DNA from: Streptomyces sp. CBMA291
GTDB lineage: Bacteria; Actinomycetota; Actinomycetes; Streptomycetales; Streptomycetaceae
DNA length: 57,781 nucleotides
Assembly: GCF_014596525.1 (NCBI RefSeq)
Contig: NZ_MSJP01000023.1
Location: 1-57,781 of the forward strand
Reading direction: 5' to 3'
The notes under the pieces: generated by a model
The model's database searches: none
Seen by the model: the letters and a program-made list of their open reading frames with translations, nothing else
What the model was told of the DNA's origin: nothing
In this document: positions 17,766 to 26,388 of the stretch, piece after piece
Layout of the letters: each line of letters begins with the position of its first letter
Position numbering within the stretch: position 1 is the stretch's first letter
Position numbers and translations under genes: made by a program

Positions 17766-17931
17766 CGTGGCACCGGCTCGATCCAAGCCCCCGGGCCCAA
17801 CCTTCGTCCCTCAGAGGGACCACTTGCCGCGAGGCGAGCATGGCGGGTCGGTGCCACTCAGCGTCATCTTCACGCACGGGCGTGAAAGTCGAGGTCCTCG
17901 TCACCCAAGGTGGCGGGGACCTCTTCTGTTT
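17766..17931 (+). ncRNA. structured small RNA or attenuated leader upstream of malic enzyme
   Basis: A 9-bp closing helix gtggcaccg (17767-17775) with cggtgccac (17849-17857) encloses about 70 bases. A small hairpin ttcacg/cgtgaa follows (17869-17886). The element ends in a strong intrinsic terminator: a 15-bp stem 17891-17905 with 17909-17923, triloop, then ttctgttt. So transcription from the SigR-like promoter would end before the malic enzyme gene. I recall a Streptomyces sRNA called scr2952 at the equivalent place, but could not check this. It could be a free sRNA or a riboswitch-type attenuator. Confidence 0.65.
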
Positions 17932-17946
17932 GCCCCGGATCTCTCG

Positions 17947-17966
17947 TATGGTGGAAAATACTTTCC
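17947..17966 (+). promoter_or_regulatory. -10 box and palindromic operator of malic enzyme
   Basis: TATGGT (17947-17952) is a good -10 hexamer. Directly after it GGAAA-N4-TTTCC (17953-17966) forms a perfect inverted repeat that would cover the transcription start, a typical repressor position. The motif shape recalls sugar-phosphate regulators, but the binding protein is not identified. Confidence 0.45.
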
Positions 17967-18087
17967 GAAAACTAAATGACCGCATTACCTGCTACCGGCG
18001 GGTAGGTGCGACCATCGGAGGGCGCAGCCAGGCAACCAGCCGGGGCGGCGTAGCAATGAAGCTCAGGGAAAGCAGAGGAACTCGGCC

Positions 18088-19518
18088 ATGGCAACGGCGC
18101 CCAGCGTCTCGTACTCGATGACGGTCCGGCTGGAGGTTCCCGCGAGCGGAACCGCGGTCTCCCAGCTCACCACGGCGGTGGAGTCCCACGGCGGCTCGGT
18201 CACCGGCCTCGACGTGACCGCCTCAGGCCACGAGAAGCTCCGCATCGACGTCACCATCGCCGCGACCTCCACCGCGCACGCGGACGAGATCGTCGCGCAG
18301 CTGCGGACCATCGAGGGCGTCGTCCTCGGCAAGGTCTCCGACCGTACGTTCCTGATGCACCTCGGCGGCAAGATCGAGATGGCGTCCAAGCACCCCATCC
18401 GCAACCGTGACGACCTCTCCATGATCTACACCCCGGGTGTCGCCCGGGTGTGCATGGCGATCGCCGAGAACCCCGAGGACGCCCGCCGCCTCACCATCAA
18501 GCGCAACTCCGTCGCGGTGGTCACCGACGGCTCCGCCGTCCTCGGCCTGGGCAACATCGGCCCGATGGCCTCCCTGCCCGTCATGGAGGGCAAGGCGGCC
18601 CTCTTCAAGCGCTTCGCGGGCATCGACGCCTGGCCGATCTGCCTGGACACCCAGGACACCGACGAGATCGTGGCGATCGTCAAGGCCATCGCCCCCGGCT
18701 TCGCGGGCATCAACCTGGAGGACATCTCCGCGCCCCGCTGCTTCGAGATCGAGGCCCGGCTCCGCGAGGCCCTCGACATCCCCGTCTTCCACGACGACCA
18801 GCACGGCACGGCCATCGTCGTCCTCGCCGCCCTCACCAACGCGCTCCGCGTGGTGAACAAGGACGTCGGCGACGTACGGGTCGTCATGTCCGGTGCGGGC
18901 GCCGCCGGTACGGCCATTCTCAAGCTGCTCCTCGCCGCCGGGGTGAAGCACGCGGTGGTCGCCGACATCCACGGTGTCGTGCACGCCGGGCGCGAGGACC
19001 TGGTGGACGCCCCGGCCGACTCGCCGCTGCGCTGGATCGCCGACAACACCAACCCCGAGGGCGTCACCGGCACCCTCAAGCAGGCCGTCGTCGGCGCGGA
19101 CGTCTTCATCGGCGTCTCGGCCCCGAACCTGCTCGGCGCCGAGGACGTCGCCGCCATGGCGGAGGGCTCGATCGTGTTCGCGCTCGCGAACCCGGACCCG
19201 GAGGTCGACCCGGCCGCCGCACGTCAGACGGCCGCCGTCGTCGCCACCGGCCGTTCCGACTTCCCGAACCAGATCAACAACGTGCTGGTCTTCCCCGGCG
19301 TCTTCCGCGGTCTGCTCGACGCGCAGTCCCGCACGGTCAACACGGAGATGATGCTGGCCGCCGCCGCGGCCCTCGCCGGCGTCGTCACCGAGGACGAGCT
19401 GAACCCGAACTACATCATCCCGTCCGTCTTCAACGACAAGGTCGCGGGTGCGGTCGCCGGAGCGGTCCGCACGGCGGCGAAGGCCGGGGCGACGGCTCCG
19501 GCGGCCGGAGAGCGCTGA
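18088..19518 (+). CDS. NAD-dependent malic enzyme with N-terminal ACT domain
   Basis: Converts malate to pyruvate and CO2 with reduction of NAD(P), 476 residues. Residues 1-75 are an ACT regulatory domain (TVRLEVPASGTAVSQLTTAVE). The malic-enzyme core follows with YTPGVARVC, the catalytic Lys segment MEGKAALFKRF, the metal site INLEDISAPRCFEIE and FHDDQHGTAIVVLAAL, and a Rossmann motif GAGAAGTAILKLL. SNP-like segment FPNQINNVLVFPGVFRG is conserved. By context it is the SCO2951 counterpart, which is reported to use NAD. The leader of about 110 bases carries an operator-like palindrome, and a structured RNA lies upstream. Confidence 0.93.
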   Translation: MATAPSVSYSMTVRLEVPASGTAVSQLTTAVESHGGSVTGLDVTASGHEKLRIDVTIAATSTAHADEIVAQLRTIEGVVLGKVSDRTFLMHLGGKIEMASKHPIRNRDDLSMIYTPGVARVCMAIAENPEDARRLTIKRNSVAVVTDGSAVLGLGNIGPMASLPVMEGKAALFKRFAGIDAWPICLDTQDTDEIVAIVKAIAPGFAGINLEDISAPRCFEIEARLREALDIPVFHDDQHGTAIVVLAALTNALRVVNKDVGDVRVVMSGAGAAGTAILKLLLAAGVKHAVVADIHGVVHAGREDLVDAPADSPLRWIADNTNPEGVTGTLKQAVVGADVFIGVSAPNLLGAEDVAAMAEGSIVFALANPDPEVDPAAARQTAAVVATGRSDFPNQINNVLVFPGVFRGLLDAQSRTVNTEMMLAAAAALAGVVTEDELNPNYIIPSVFNDKVAGAVAGAVRTAAKAGATAPAAGER

Positions 19519-19831
19519 CGGCGCGTCGCGATTCGCGGAGTCGTAAACCCGCCTTTAGGGTTGCTTTTCGGCTCCGCGTCGTGTGCGCGGGGTCGACAGT
19601 ACGTCACCACCACGGGGCAAGGGCGCTTTTCGTGTGACCCCCGGGGGTGCCGGATTGGCGTTCCCGCCGCTGGTGGGGGCAGGATGCGTGTTTGGGCGCG
19701 AGGGTCTGGCATTCAGACCCGGGTCCGGGGACTGTCCGAAGGCCCTGGCAGCATCGGCTTCGCTGTACCCATTCACGCGGCTTCCGCCGCGTGGCACGCC
19801 TCACAGGCAAGAAGAACACGGGAGTAACAAC
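19519..19831 (+). other. non-coding leader/promoter region of hup
   Basis: No gene is seen. A small hairpin gggtctg/cagaccc lies near 19703-19722. A ggagtaac ribosome site sits just before the hup ATG. No sigma-70-like pair stands out. The length suggests a long leader. Confidence 0.35.
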
Positions 19832-20113
19832 ATGAACCGCAGTGAGCTGGTGGCCGCCCTGGCCGACCGCGCCGAGGTGACCCGCAAGGACGCCGACGCC
19901 GTGCTGGCCGCTCTCGCCGAGACCGTCGGCGAGGTCGTCGCCAAGGGCGACGAGAAGGTCACCATCCCCGGCTTCCTGACCTTCGAGCGCACCCACCGTG
20001 CCGCTCGCACCGCTCGTAACCCGCAGACCGGCGACCCGATCAACATCCCGGCCGGCTACAGCGTGAAGGTCTCCGCGGGCTCGAAGCTCAAGGAAGCCGC
20101 CAAGGGCAAGTAA
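19832..20113 (+). CDS. hup: nucleoid protein HU (HupA type)
   Basis: DNA-bending HU protein of 93 residues. The family pattern is complete: MNRSELVAALADRAEVTRKDAD, TIPGFLTFERTHRAAR, RNPQTGDPINIPA (the beta-arm tip with the DNA-intercalating Pro) and VSAGSKLKEA. It has the classical short length, unlike the lysine-rich HupS. ggagtaacaac provides the ribosome site before ATG. It is transcribed alone and followed by a very strong terminator. Confidence 0.97.
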   Translation: MNRSELVAALADRAEVTRKDADAVLAALAETVGEVVAKGDEKVTIPGFLTFERTHRAARTARNPQTGDPINIPAGYSVKVSAGSKLKEAAKGK

Positions 20114-20129
20114 GGCAGCCCAGAGGCGA

Positions 20130-20170
20130 CGAAAGGGCGGCCACCCTGTCAGGGGGTGGCCGCCCTTTCG
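20130..20170. terminator. 17-bp bidirectional terminator between hup and murA
   Basis: A perfect 17-bp stem, 20130-20146 (cgaaagggcggccaccc) with 20154-20170, and a 7-base loop. It lies between convergent genes, and the A/T-rich feet could serve both strands. Confidence 0.85.
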
Positions 20171-20336
20171 CCTGCCCGCCCAGCGGCCCCGTACGCGCTC
20201 CTCGACGGCTGCGCGCGGGGCCTTGTGGCCGGTCAGGGGGTTGTACGGGGGTTGTACGGGCCCTTGGGCGGGCCGTGTACGGGGTCCCGGGCGGGGTCCC
20301 GGACCCCGCCCGGGACCCGCGTACGGAAGGCGGGGC

Positions 20337-21683
20337 TCAGACCCGCGTGCCGCCCGGCAGCTCGACCTTGGCGCCGAGGCTGACGAGCTTGTCCATGAAG
20401 TTCTCGTAGCCCCGGTTGATCAGGTCGATGCCGTGCACCCGGGAGGTGCCCTGCGCCGCGAGCGCCGCGATCAGGTACGAGAAGCCGCCGCGCAGGTCGG
20501 GGATGACCAGATCGGCGCCCTGGAGCCTGGTCGGGCCGGACACGACCGCCGAGTGCAGGAAGTTGCGCTGCCCGAAACGGCAGTCGGAGCCGCCCAGGCA
20601 CTCGCGGTAGAGCTGGATGTGCGCGCCCATCTGGTTGAGCGCCGAGGTGAAGCCGAGCCGGGACTCGTAGACCGTCTCGTGGATGATGGAGAGGCCGGAC
20701 GCCTGCGTCAGGGCCACCACCAGCGGCTGCTGCCAGTCGGTCTGGAAGCCGGGGTGGACGTCCGTCTCCAGGGCGATCGCGTTCAGCGAGCCGCCCGGGT
20801 GCCAGAAGCGGATGCCCTCGTCGTCGATCTCGAAGGCGCCGCCGACCTTCCGGTAGGTGTTGAGGAAGGTCATCATCGAGCGCTGCTGGGCGCCGCGCAC
20901 ATAGATGTCGCCCTCGGTGGCGAGCGCCGCCGACGCCCAGGAAGCCGCCTCAAGGCGGTCCGGGAGCGCCCGGTGGTTGTAGCCGTCGAGCCGGTCGACA
21001 CCGGTGATCCGGATGGTCCGGTCGGTGTCCATGGAGATGATCGCGCCCATTTTTTGCAGGACGCAGATGAGGTCCTCGATCTCGGGCTCCACGGCGGCGT
21101 TCGACAGCTCGGTGACGCCCTCGGCGAGCACCGCCGTGAGCAGCACCTGCTCGGTCGAGCCGACCGAGGGGTAGGGCAGCCGGATCTTGCATCCGCGAAG
21201 GCGCTGCGGGGCCTCCAGGTACTGGCCGTCGGCCCGCTTCTCGATGGTGGCGCCGAACCGGCGCAGCACGTCGAAGTGGAAGTCGATGGGCCGGCCGCCG
21301 ATGTCACAGCCGCCCAGACCCGGGATGAAGGCGTGGCCGAGCCGGTGGAGCAGCGGGCCGCAGAAGAGGATCGGGATGCGGGACGAACCGGCGTGGGCGT
21401 CGATGTCGGCGACGTTCGCGGACTCGACGTGCGTCGGGTCGAGGACGAGCTCGCCGGGCTCCTCGCCCGGACGGACCGTCACTCCGTGCAGCTGGAGCAG
21501 TCCGCGCACGACGCGGACGTCGCGGATGTCGGGCACGTTGCGCAGGCGGCTGGGACCGCTGCCGAGCAGTGCGGCGACCATCGCCTTGGGCACGAGGTTC
21601 TTCGCGCCGCGGACGCGGATCTCGCCCTCCAGCGGGGTTCCGCCGTGGACGAGCAGTACGTCTTGGCTGTCTGTGCCGGTCAT
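20337..21683 (-). CDS. murA: UDP-N-acetylglucosamine 1-carboxyvinyltransferase
   Basis: First committed step of peptidoglycan synthesis: transfers enolpyruvate from PEP to UDP-GlcNAc in the cytoplasm. A 448-residue EPSP-synthase fold. The N-terminal RVRGAKNLVPKAM contains the conserved KN pair. The catalytic loop reads PGLGGCDIGGRP with Cys126 in the fosfomycin-binding position, so the enzyme is expected to be sensitive, unlike mycobacterial MurA with Asp there. The start is ATG with a weak ribosome site. The upstream region to yqgE includes an AT-rich patch near 21778-21800 that probably holds its promoter. Confidence 0.94.
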   Translation of the reverse strand: MTGTDSQDVLLVHGGTPLEGEIRVRGAKNLVPKAMVAALLGSGPSRLRNVPDIRDVRVVRGLLQLHGVTVRPGEEPGELVLDPTHVESANVADIDAHAGSSRIPILFCGPLLHRLGHAFIPGLGGCDIGGRPIDFHFDVLRRFGATIEKRADGQYLEAPQRLRGCKIRLPYPSVGSTEQVLLTAVLAEGVTELSNAAVEPEIEDLICVLQKMGAIISMDTDRTIRITGVDRLDGYNHRALPDRLEAASWASAALATEGDIYVRGAQQRSMMTFLNTYRKVGGAFEIDDEGIRFWHPGGSLNAIALETDVHPGFQTDWQQPLVVALTQASGLSIIHETVYESRLGFTSALNQMGAHIQLYRECLGGSDCRFGQRNFLHSAVVSGPTRLQGADLVIPDLRGGFSYLIAALAAQGTSRVHGIDLINRGYENFMDKLVSLGAKVELPGGTRV

Positions 21684-21972
21684 GAATCTCGCGTTCCGGA
21701 GTGGTGTCGGTCGGGTGGCCAGTGAAAAGGGTAAGGGGCGGGGGGACCCCGTTCGGGTGCCTCGGGGGGCCTGTCAGATGTAATGAATTAGGTACAGCAC
21801 CCTGTGTCCACGCGATCTTGCGGAGCGTCACCGTCCGCTTGGTCCGGGCGGGAGCCGGGGGCGGTCCGCCCGTCCCCTCTGATCTGCGACGGTCCCCGCC
21901 GCCCGGATCCGGAGCCGGTCCGGCGCGTCCGAGAGGGCCCGCGAACGCCGAAGATGCGGGATCATGTGTCGC

Positions 21973-22533
21973 ATGACCGAGGTGTCCTCGCTCACAGGCC
22001 GGCTGCTCGTCGCCACCCCCGCCCTCGCGGACCCGAATTTCGACCGCGCGGTGGTGCTGTTGCTCGACCACGACGACGAGGGCTCGCTCGGCGTGGTCCT
22101 CAACCGGCCCACCCCGGTGACCGTCGGCGACATCCTCGCCCCCTGGGCCGCCCTCGCCGGGGAGCCCGGCGTCGTCTTCCAGGGCGGGCCCGTCTCCCTC
22201 GACGCCGCCCTCGGCGTCGCCGTGATCCCCGGCGACGAGGGACCCCTCGGCTGGCGCCGGGTGCACGGGGCGATCGGGCTCGTCGACCTGGAGACCCCGC
22301 CCGAGCTGCTCGGACCCGCCCTCGGCTCGCTGCGGATCTTCGCCGGGTACGCGGGCTGGGGCCCCGGGCAGCTGGAGACCGAGCTGGGCGACGGCGCCTG
22401 GTACGTGGTCGAGTCGGAGCCTGGGGACGTCTCCTCGCCCCGCCCGGAGGCGCTCTGGCGGCAGGTGCTGCGCCGCCAGCGGGGGAAACTCGCGATGATC
22501 GCCACGTACCCCGACGACCCGTCCCTCAACTGA
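21973..22533 (+). CDS. YqgE/AlgH family protein
   Basis: A 186-residue cytosolic protein of the UPF0301 family. Typical segments are SLTGRLLVATPALADPNFDRAV, VLLLDHDDEGSLGVVLNRPT, VVFQGGPVSLD and RIFAGYAGWGPGQLE. Function is unproven in this family; some relatives affect alginate regulation. An in-frame ATG at 21964 would add three residues. It lies divergent from murA and just upstream of the DUF3039 gene. Confidence 0.92.
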   Translation: MTEVSSLTGRLLVATPALADPNFDRAVVLLLDHDDEGSLGVVLNRPTPVTVGDILAPWAALAGEPGVVFQGGPVSLDAALGVAVIPGDEGPLGWRRVHGAIGLVDLETPPELLGPALGSLRIFAGYAGWGPGQLETELGDGAWYVVESEPGDVSSPRPEALWRQVLRRQRGKLAMIATYPDDPSLN

Positions 22534-22547
22534 GCCCCGGCTTTCAG

Positions 22548-22553
22548 TACCCT
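22548..22553 (+). promoter_or_regulatory. -10 hexamer TACCCT of the DUF3039 gene
   Basis: TACCCT ends 8 bases before ATG 22562 with no ribosome site, again suggesting a leaderless or near-leaderless mRNA. Confidence 0.35.
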
Positions 22554-22561
22554 TGGCGATT

Positions 22562-22849
22562 ATGAGCACTCTTGAGCCCGAGCGCGGGGCAGGTACGGGG
22601 ACCCTCGTCGAGCCGACGCCGCAGGTGTCCCACGGTGACGGCGACCACGAGCGCTACGCCCATTACGTCCAGAAGGACAAGATCATGGCGAGCGCCCTCG
22701 ACGGCACGCCCGTCGTGGCGCTGTGCGGGAAGGTCTGGGTGCCGGGGCGCGACCCCAAGAAGTACCCGGTCTGCCCCATGTGCAAGGAGATCTACGACTC
22801 CATGGGCGCGGGCGGCGGCGACAAGGACAAGGGCGGCAAGGACAAGTAA
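22562..22849 (+). CDS. DUF3039 family small protein
   Basis: A 95-residue actinobacterial protein. The conserved core is ERYAHYVQKDKIMASALDGTPVVALCGK, followed by YPVCPMCKEIYDSM. The three Cys plus His could bind a metal. The C-terminus is Gly/Lys/Asp rich and probably disordered. Function unknown. It lies 28 bases after yqgE but shows its own -10 box. Confidence 0.85.
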   Translation: MSTLEPERGAGTGTLVEPTPQVSHGDGDHERYAHYVQKDKIMASALDGTPVVALCGKVWVPGRDPKKYPVCPMCKEIYDSMGAGGGDKDKGGKDK

Positions 22850-22888
22850 CGGCGGTCCTCGCCCGGCACGGCGGTCCTCGCCCGGCAC
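22849..22888 (+). repeat. 19-bp tandem duplication
   Basis: acggcggtcctcgcccggc occurs twice in tandem (from 22849 and 22868) immediately after the DUF3039 stop. It is followed by a doubled cgggacggcccccgg. Confidence 0.6.
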
Positions 22889-22914
22889 CTCGGGACGGCC
22901 CCCGGATTGTCGGG

Positions 22915-22958
22915 ACGGCCCCCGGCGCGCGTACTCCGGTACGTGCGGCGGGGGCCGT
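22915..22958 (+). terminator. terminator after the DUF3039 gene
   Basis: acggcccccg (22915-22924) pairs with cgggggccgt (22949-22958) and an inner helix gcgcgtac/gtacgtgc. It is followed by tttcg. Confidence 0.65.
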
Positions 22959-23157
22959 TTCGCGTTCCCGGGGGCGGGCGGAGGGGGCTTCGGGGGCGCG
23001 TGGACCCGGACTCCGGGCGCGTGTGGAGGAGGCTCCGAGGGTGGCGTGGAGGAGGCCCCGAGGGCGCGCGGGCGGGGCTTCTCCACCGTTCCCCGGGAGC
23101 TTTTCCCGACCCCCGGGGCCGTTGCGCAGGGTGCTTTCACCGGTTACGGAGTGGTTG

Positions 23158-23173
23158 AGGTGGTCGATACCTC
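23158..23173 (+). promoter_or_regulatory. DasR-like operator before the sugar ABC operon
   Basis: GTGGTCGATACCTC resembles the DasR responsive element core TGGTCTAGACCA (9 of 12 core positions). It lies 100 bases before the binding-protein gene. DasR controls GlcNAc and chitin use in Streptomyces, which suits an operon ending in a hexosaminidase. Confidence 0.45.
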
Positions 23174-23211
23174 TTGTCGGGCCCCCGGGAGCGCGCCTAA
23201 CCTCACGCGTG

Positions 23212-23252
23212 TTGTGCAGAACGAAACGCACGTTGCGCATGATGCAACACGC
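23212..23252 (+). promoter_or_regulatory. second repeat cluster before the sugar ABC operon
   Basis: gttgc-N7-gcaac forms an inverted repeat near 23233-23249, and a related ttgtgcag lies one to two helix turns upstream. The location just before the ribosome site suits an operator for a LacI or ROK-type repressor, none of which is encoded nearby. Confidence 0.35.
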
Positions 23253-23272
23253 GCATCTGGAGGGGATCCGCC

Positions 23273-24577
23273 ATGAAGCTTCCTGCCCGTCTCACCGCCC
23301 CGGCCGCCGCGCTCCTGCTGGCCGGCCTCACCGCCACCGCCTGCGCGCCCCAGACCACCGACGGCACGGCCAAGACGGACGAGAAGAGCGGCACCCTGCG
23401 CGTCTGGCTCTTCCAGGAGGTGAGCAACAAGCCCAAGGAACAGGCCGTCCAGGAGGCCGTCACCGCCTTCGAGAAGCAGCACCAGGGCGCCAAGGTCGAG
23501 GTCGAGTACATCCCTGTCGAGACCCGCGCCCAGCGCGTCAAGGCCGCCTTCAACGACCCCAAGTCCGCACCCGACCTCATCGAGTACGGCAACACCGACA
23601 CCGCCGGATACGTCAAGGACGGCGGCCTCGCCGACATCACCGCCGAGTTCGGCGCCTGGGACGAGGCCAAGGACACCGACCCCACCGCCAAGCAGTCGGT
23701 CACGGTCGACGGCAAGATCTACGGCTCCCCGCTCTTCGTCGGCGTCCGCGCCCTCTACTACCGCACCGACGTCTTCAAGGAGCTGGGCCTGGCCGCCCCG
23801 AAGACGCAGGAAGAACTCGTCTCCACCGCCAAGAAGATCCACAAGGCGAAGCCCGACCTGTACGGGATCGCCGTCGGCGGCGCGTACACCTACGGCGCCA
23901 TGCCCTTCGTCTGGGCGGCGGGCGGCGAACTCGCCACCGAGAACGGCGGCGCCTACAAGGCCGCGATCAACAGCGAGGCCGCCCTCAAGGGCATCACCAC
24001 CTACACCTCCCTCTTCGGCGACGACAACTGCCCCGCCGCCAAGTGCGCCCAGATGGGCGGCAACGCCACCGTCACCGCCTTCGCCTCCGGAAAGGCCGCC
24101 ATGGCCATCGGCGGCGACTTCAGCCACGCCGCCGTCGAGGAAGGCGTCGTCAAGGGCAAGTACGCCGTCGTCCCGCTGCCCGGCACCACCCCCGGCTCCA
24201 TAGCCCCCGCCTTCGCGGGCGGCAACAACATCGGCGTCCTGAAGAGCACCGCCCACCGCAGCCTCTCCGTCGACCTGCTCAAGGCGCTCACCGGCAAGCA
24301 CACCCAGACCCGGCTCTTCGACGCCATGGGCTTCCTGCCCACCTTCACCGACATCCGGGCCACCGCCGCGGAGCGTCAGCCCTTCGTGAAGCCCTTCATC
24401 GACACCCTCGGCGCCGGCACCAAGTTCGTCCCCGCCTCGCCCGGCTGGGGCCAGGTCGACGCCTCCCTCGTCCTGCCCACGATGTTCCAGGAGGTCGTGA
24501 GCGGCCGTAAGGACGTCAAGGCGGCCGCCGACGACGCGGCGAAGAAGATGGACGCCGCCTTCGCTCCGGCGGGCTGA
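23273..24577 (+). CDS. ABC sugar transporter, solute-binding lipoprotein
   Basis: A 434-residue extracellular binding protein (family 1). The lipoprotein signal ends in the lipobox LTATAC, so it is lipid-anchored. The fold is recognisable from LRVWLFQEVSNKPKEQAVQE, APDLIEYGNTDTAGYV and FAGGNNIGVLKS. Its ligand is probably an amino sugar or oligosaccharide, inferred from the GH20 gene in the same operon. ggagggg is the ribosome site. No ATPase is encoded, so the importer probably shares MsiK. Confidence 0.92.
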   Translation: MKLPARLTAPAAALLLAGLTATACAPQTTDGTAKTDEKSGTLRVWLFQEVSNKPKEQAVQEAVTAFEKQHQGAKVEVEYIPVETRAQRVKAAFNDPKSAPDLIEYGNTDTAGYVKDGGLADITAEFGAWDEAKDTDPTAKQSVTVDGKIYGSPLFVGVRALYYRTDVFKELGLAAPKTQEELVSTAKKIHKAKPDLYGIAVGGAYTYGAMPFVWAAGGELATENGGAYKAAINSEAALKGITTYTSLFGDDNCPAAKCAQMGGNATVTAFASGKAAMAIGGDFSHAAVEEGVVKGKYAVVPLPGTTPGSIAPAFAGGNNIGVLKSTAHRSLSVDLLKALTGKHTQTRLFDAMGFLPTFTDIRATAAERQPFVKPFIDTLGAGTKFVPASPGWGQVDASLVLPTMFQEVVSGRKDVKAAADDAAKKMDAAFAPAG

Positions 24578-24582
24578 CCGGC

Positions 24583-25548
24583 ATGACGACCACGCTCACC
24601 GGGAAACCGGCCGGGAGCACCGGCCCGCGCACCGCCCCCCGGGGCGGCGCGCGGGCCCCCCGCGGCCCCCGTCGTACCAGCGCCTGGACCCCCTGGCTCT
24701 ATCTGCTGCCCGCCCTCGTCGTCCTCGGCGGGCTCCTCGTCTACCCCGTCTACCAGCTCGGCCTGATCTCCTTCCTGGAGTACACCCAGGCCCAGGTCAG
24801 CGGCGGCGCGCCCACCACCTTCAAGGGTTTCGGCAACTACACCACCCTCTTCTCCGACCCCCAGTTCTGGCAGGTCCTCCTCGCCACCGTCGTCTTCGCC
24901 GCCGCCTGCGTCCTCACGACGCTCGGTGTCGGCTGCGCCCTCGCCGTCCTCCTCACCCGCGTCCGGGCGCTGCCCCGGTTCGTCCTGATGATGGCCGCGC
25001 TCGGCGCCTGGGCGACCCCCGCGATCACCGGCTCCACCGTCTGGGTCTTCCTCTTCGACCCCGACTTCGGCCCCGTCAACAGGCTCCTCGGGCTCGGCGA
25101 CCACTCCTGGACCTACGGGCGGTACAGCGCCTTCGCGCTCGTCCTGATGGAAGTCGTCTGGTGCTCGTTCCCGTTCGTGATGGTCACCGTCTACGCGGGC
25201 ATCAAGGCCATCCCGACCGAGGTCCTTGAGGCCGCCGCCCTCGACGGCGCCTCGCAGTGGCGGATCTGGCGCACGATCATGGCGCCGATGCTCCGGCCCA
25301 TCCTGGTCGTCGTCACCATCCAGTCGATCATCTGGGACTTCAAGGTCTTCACCCAGATCTACGTGATGACGAACGGCGGCGGCATCGCCGGGCAGAACCT
25401 CGTCCTCAACGTCTACGCCTACCAGAAGGCCTTCGCCTCGTCCCAGTACAGCCTGGGCTCGGCGATCGGCGTCGTCATGCTGCTCATCCTGCTGGCCGTG
25501 ACGCTCGTCTACCTGCGCCTGCTGCGCCGTCAGGGAGAAGAACTGTGA
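24583..25548 (+). CDS. ABC sugar transporter permease 1
   Basis: MalF-type inner-membrane permease, 321 residues with six helices after a basic Pro/Gly-rich N-terminal tail of about 35 residues. The EAA loop for ATPase contact is EAAALDGASQWRIWRTIMAP. It starts five bases after the binding-protein stop. Its own stop overlaps the next start by four bases (GTGA), showing translational coupling. Confidence 0.92.
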   Translation: MTTTLTGKPAGSTGPRTAPRGGARAPRGPRRTSAWTPWLYLLPALVVLGGLLVYPVYQLGLISFLEYTQAQVSGGAPTTFKGFGNYTTLFSDPQFWQVLLATVVFAAACVLTTLGVGCALAVLLTRVRALPRFVLMMAALGAWATPAITGSTVWVFLFDPDFGPVNRLLGLGDHSWTYGRYSAFALVLMEVVWCSFPFVMVTVYAGIKAIPTEVLEAAALDGASQWRIWRTIMAPMLRPILVVVTIQSIIWDFKVFTQIYVMTNGGGIAGQNLVLNVYAYQKAFASSQYSLGSAIGVVMLLILLAVTLVYLRLLRRQGEEL

Positions 25549-26384
25549 GCGTCCTCCGCGTCCGCCGCCCCGGCCGTCTCGCCGCCGAGGCCGTCACCCT
25601 CCTCGTCGCCGTCGCCGTCGCCTTCCCGCTCTACTGGATGGTCCTCTCCGCCTTCAAACCGGCAGGCGAGATCCAGTCCACCGAGCCCCGTCCCTGGACG
25701 TTCTCCCCGTCCCTCGACTCCTTCCGGCGCGTCTTCGAGCAACAGGAATTCGGCCGTTACTTCCTCAACTCGCTGATCGTCGCCGGAACCGTCGTCCTGG
25801 TCTCCGCGGCGATCGCCTTCCTCGCGGCGACCGCCGTCACCCGCTTCCGGTTCCGCTTCAGGACCACCCTCCTGATCATGTTCCTGGTCGCCCAGATGGT
25901 CCCGGTCGAAGCCCTCACCATCCCGCTGTTCTTCCTCATGCGGGACGCCGGGCAGCTCAACACCCTCGGCTCGCTGATCCTGCCGCACATCGCCTTCTCG
26001 CTGCCGTTCGCGATCTGGATGCTGCGCGGCTTCGTCAAGGCCGTCCCCGAGGCCCTGGAGGAACAGGCCCAGATCGACGGCGCGAGCCGCACCCGCTTCC
26101 TCTGGCAGATCCTCTTCCCGCTGGTCTTCCCCGGCCTCGTCGCCACCAGCGTGTTCTCGTTCATCTCCACCTGGAACGACTTCCTCTTCGCGAAGTCGTT
26201 CATCATCAGCGACACCTCCCAGTCGACCCTCCCCATGGCCCTGCTCGTCTTCTTCAAACCGGACGAGAACGACTGGGGAGGCATCATGGCCGGATCGACC
26301 GTGATGACCGTCCCGGTGCTCGTCTTCTTCGTACTCGTACAGCGCCGTCTGGTCTCCGGACTCGGCGGCGCGGTGAAGGACTGA
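25545..26384 (+). CDS. ABC sugar transporter permease 2
   Basis: MalG-type permease of 279 residues and six helices. The EAA loop reads EEQAQIDGASRTRFLWQILF, and the C-terminal VPVLVFFVLVQRRLVSGLGGAVKD is typical of carbohydrate permeases. GTG start within the stop of permease 1. It forms the channel with permease 1. The hexosaminidase gene follows four bases later. Confidence 0.93.
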   Translation: MSVLRVRRPGRLAAEAVTLLVAVAVAFPLYWMVLSAFKPAGEIQSTEPRPWTFSPSLDSFRRVFEQQEFGRYFLNSLIVAGTVVLVSAAIAFLAATAVTRFRFRFRTTLLIMFLVAQMVPVEALTIPLFFLMRDAGQLNTLGSLILPHIAFSLPFAIWMLRGFVKAVPEALEEQAQIDGASRTRFLWQILFPLVFPGLVATSVFSFISTWNDFLFAKSFIISDTSQSTLPMALLVFFKPDENDWGGIMAGSTVMTVPVLVFFVLVQRRLVSGLGGAVKD

Positions 26385-26388
26385 CGCG

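Noticed and set aside
17753..18121. Short plus-strand gene overlapping the structured RNA
   Set aside because: The frame runs through the terminator hairpin and into the malic enzyme start with poor codon bias.
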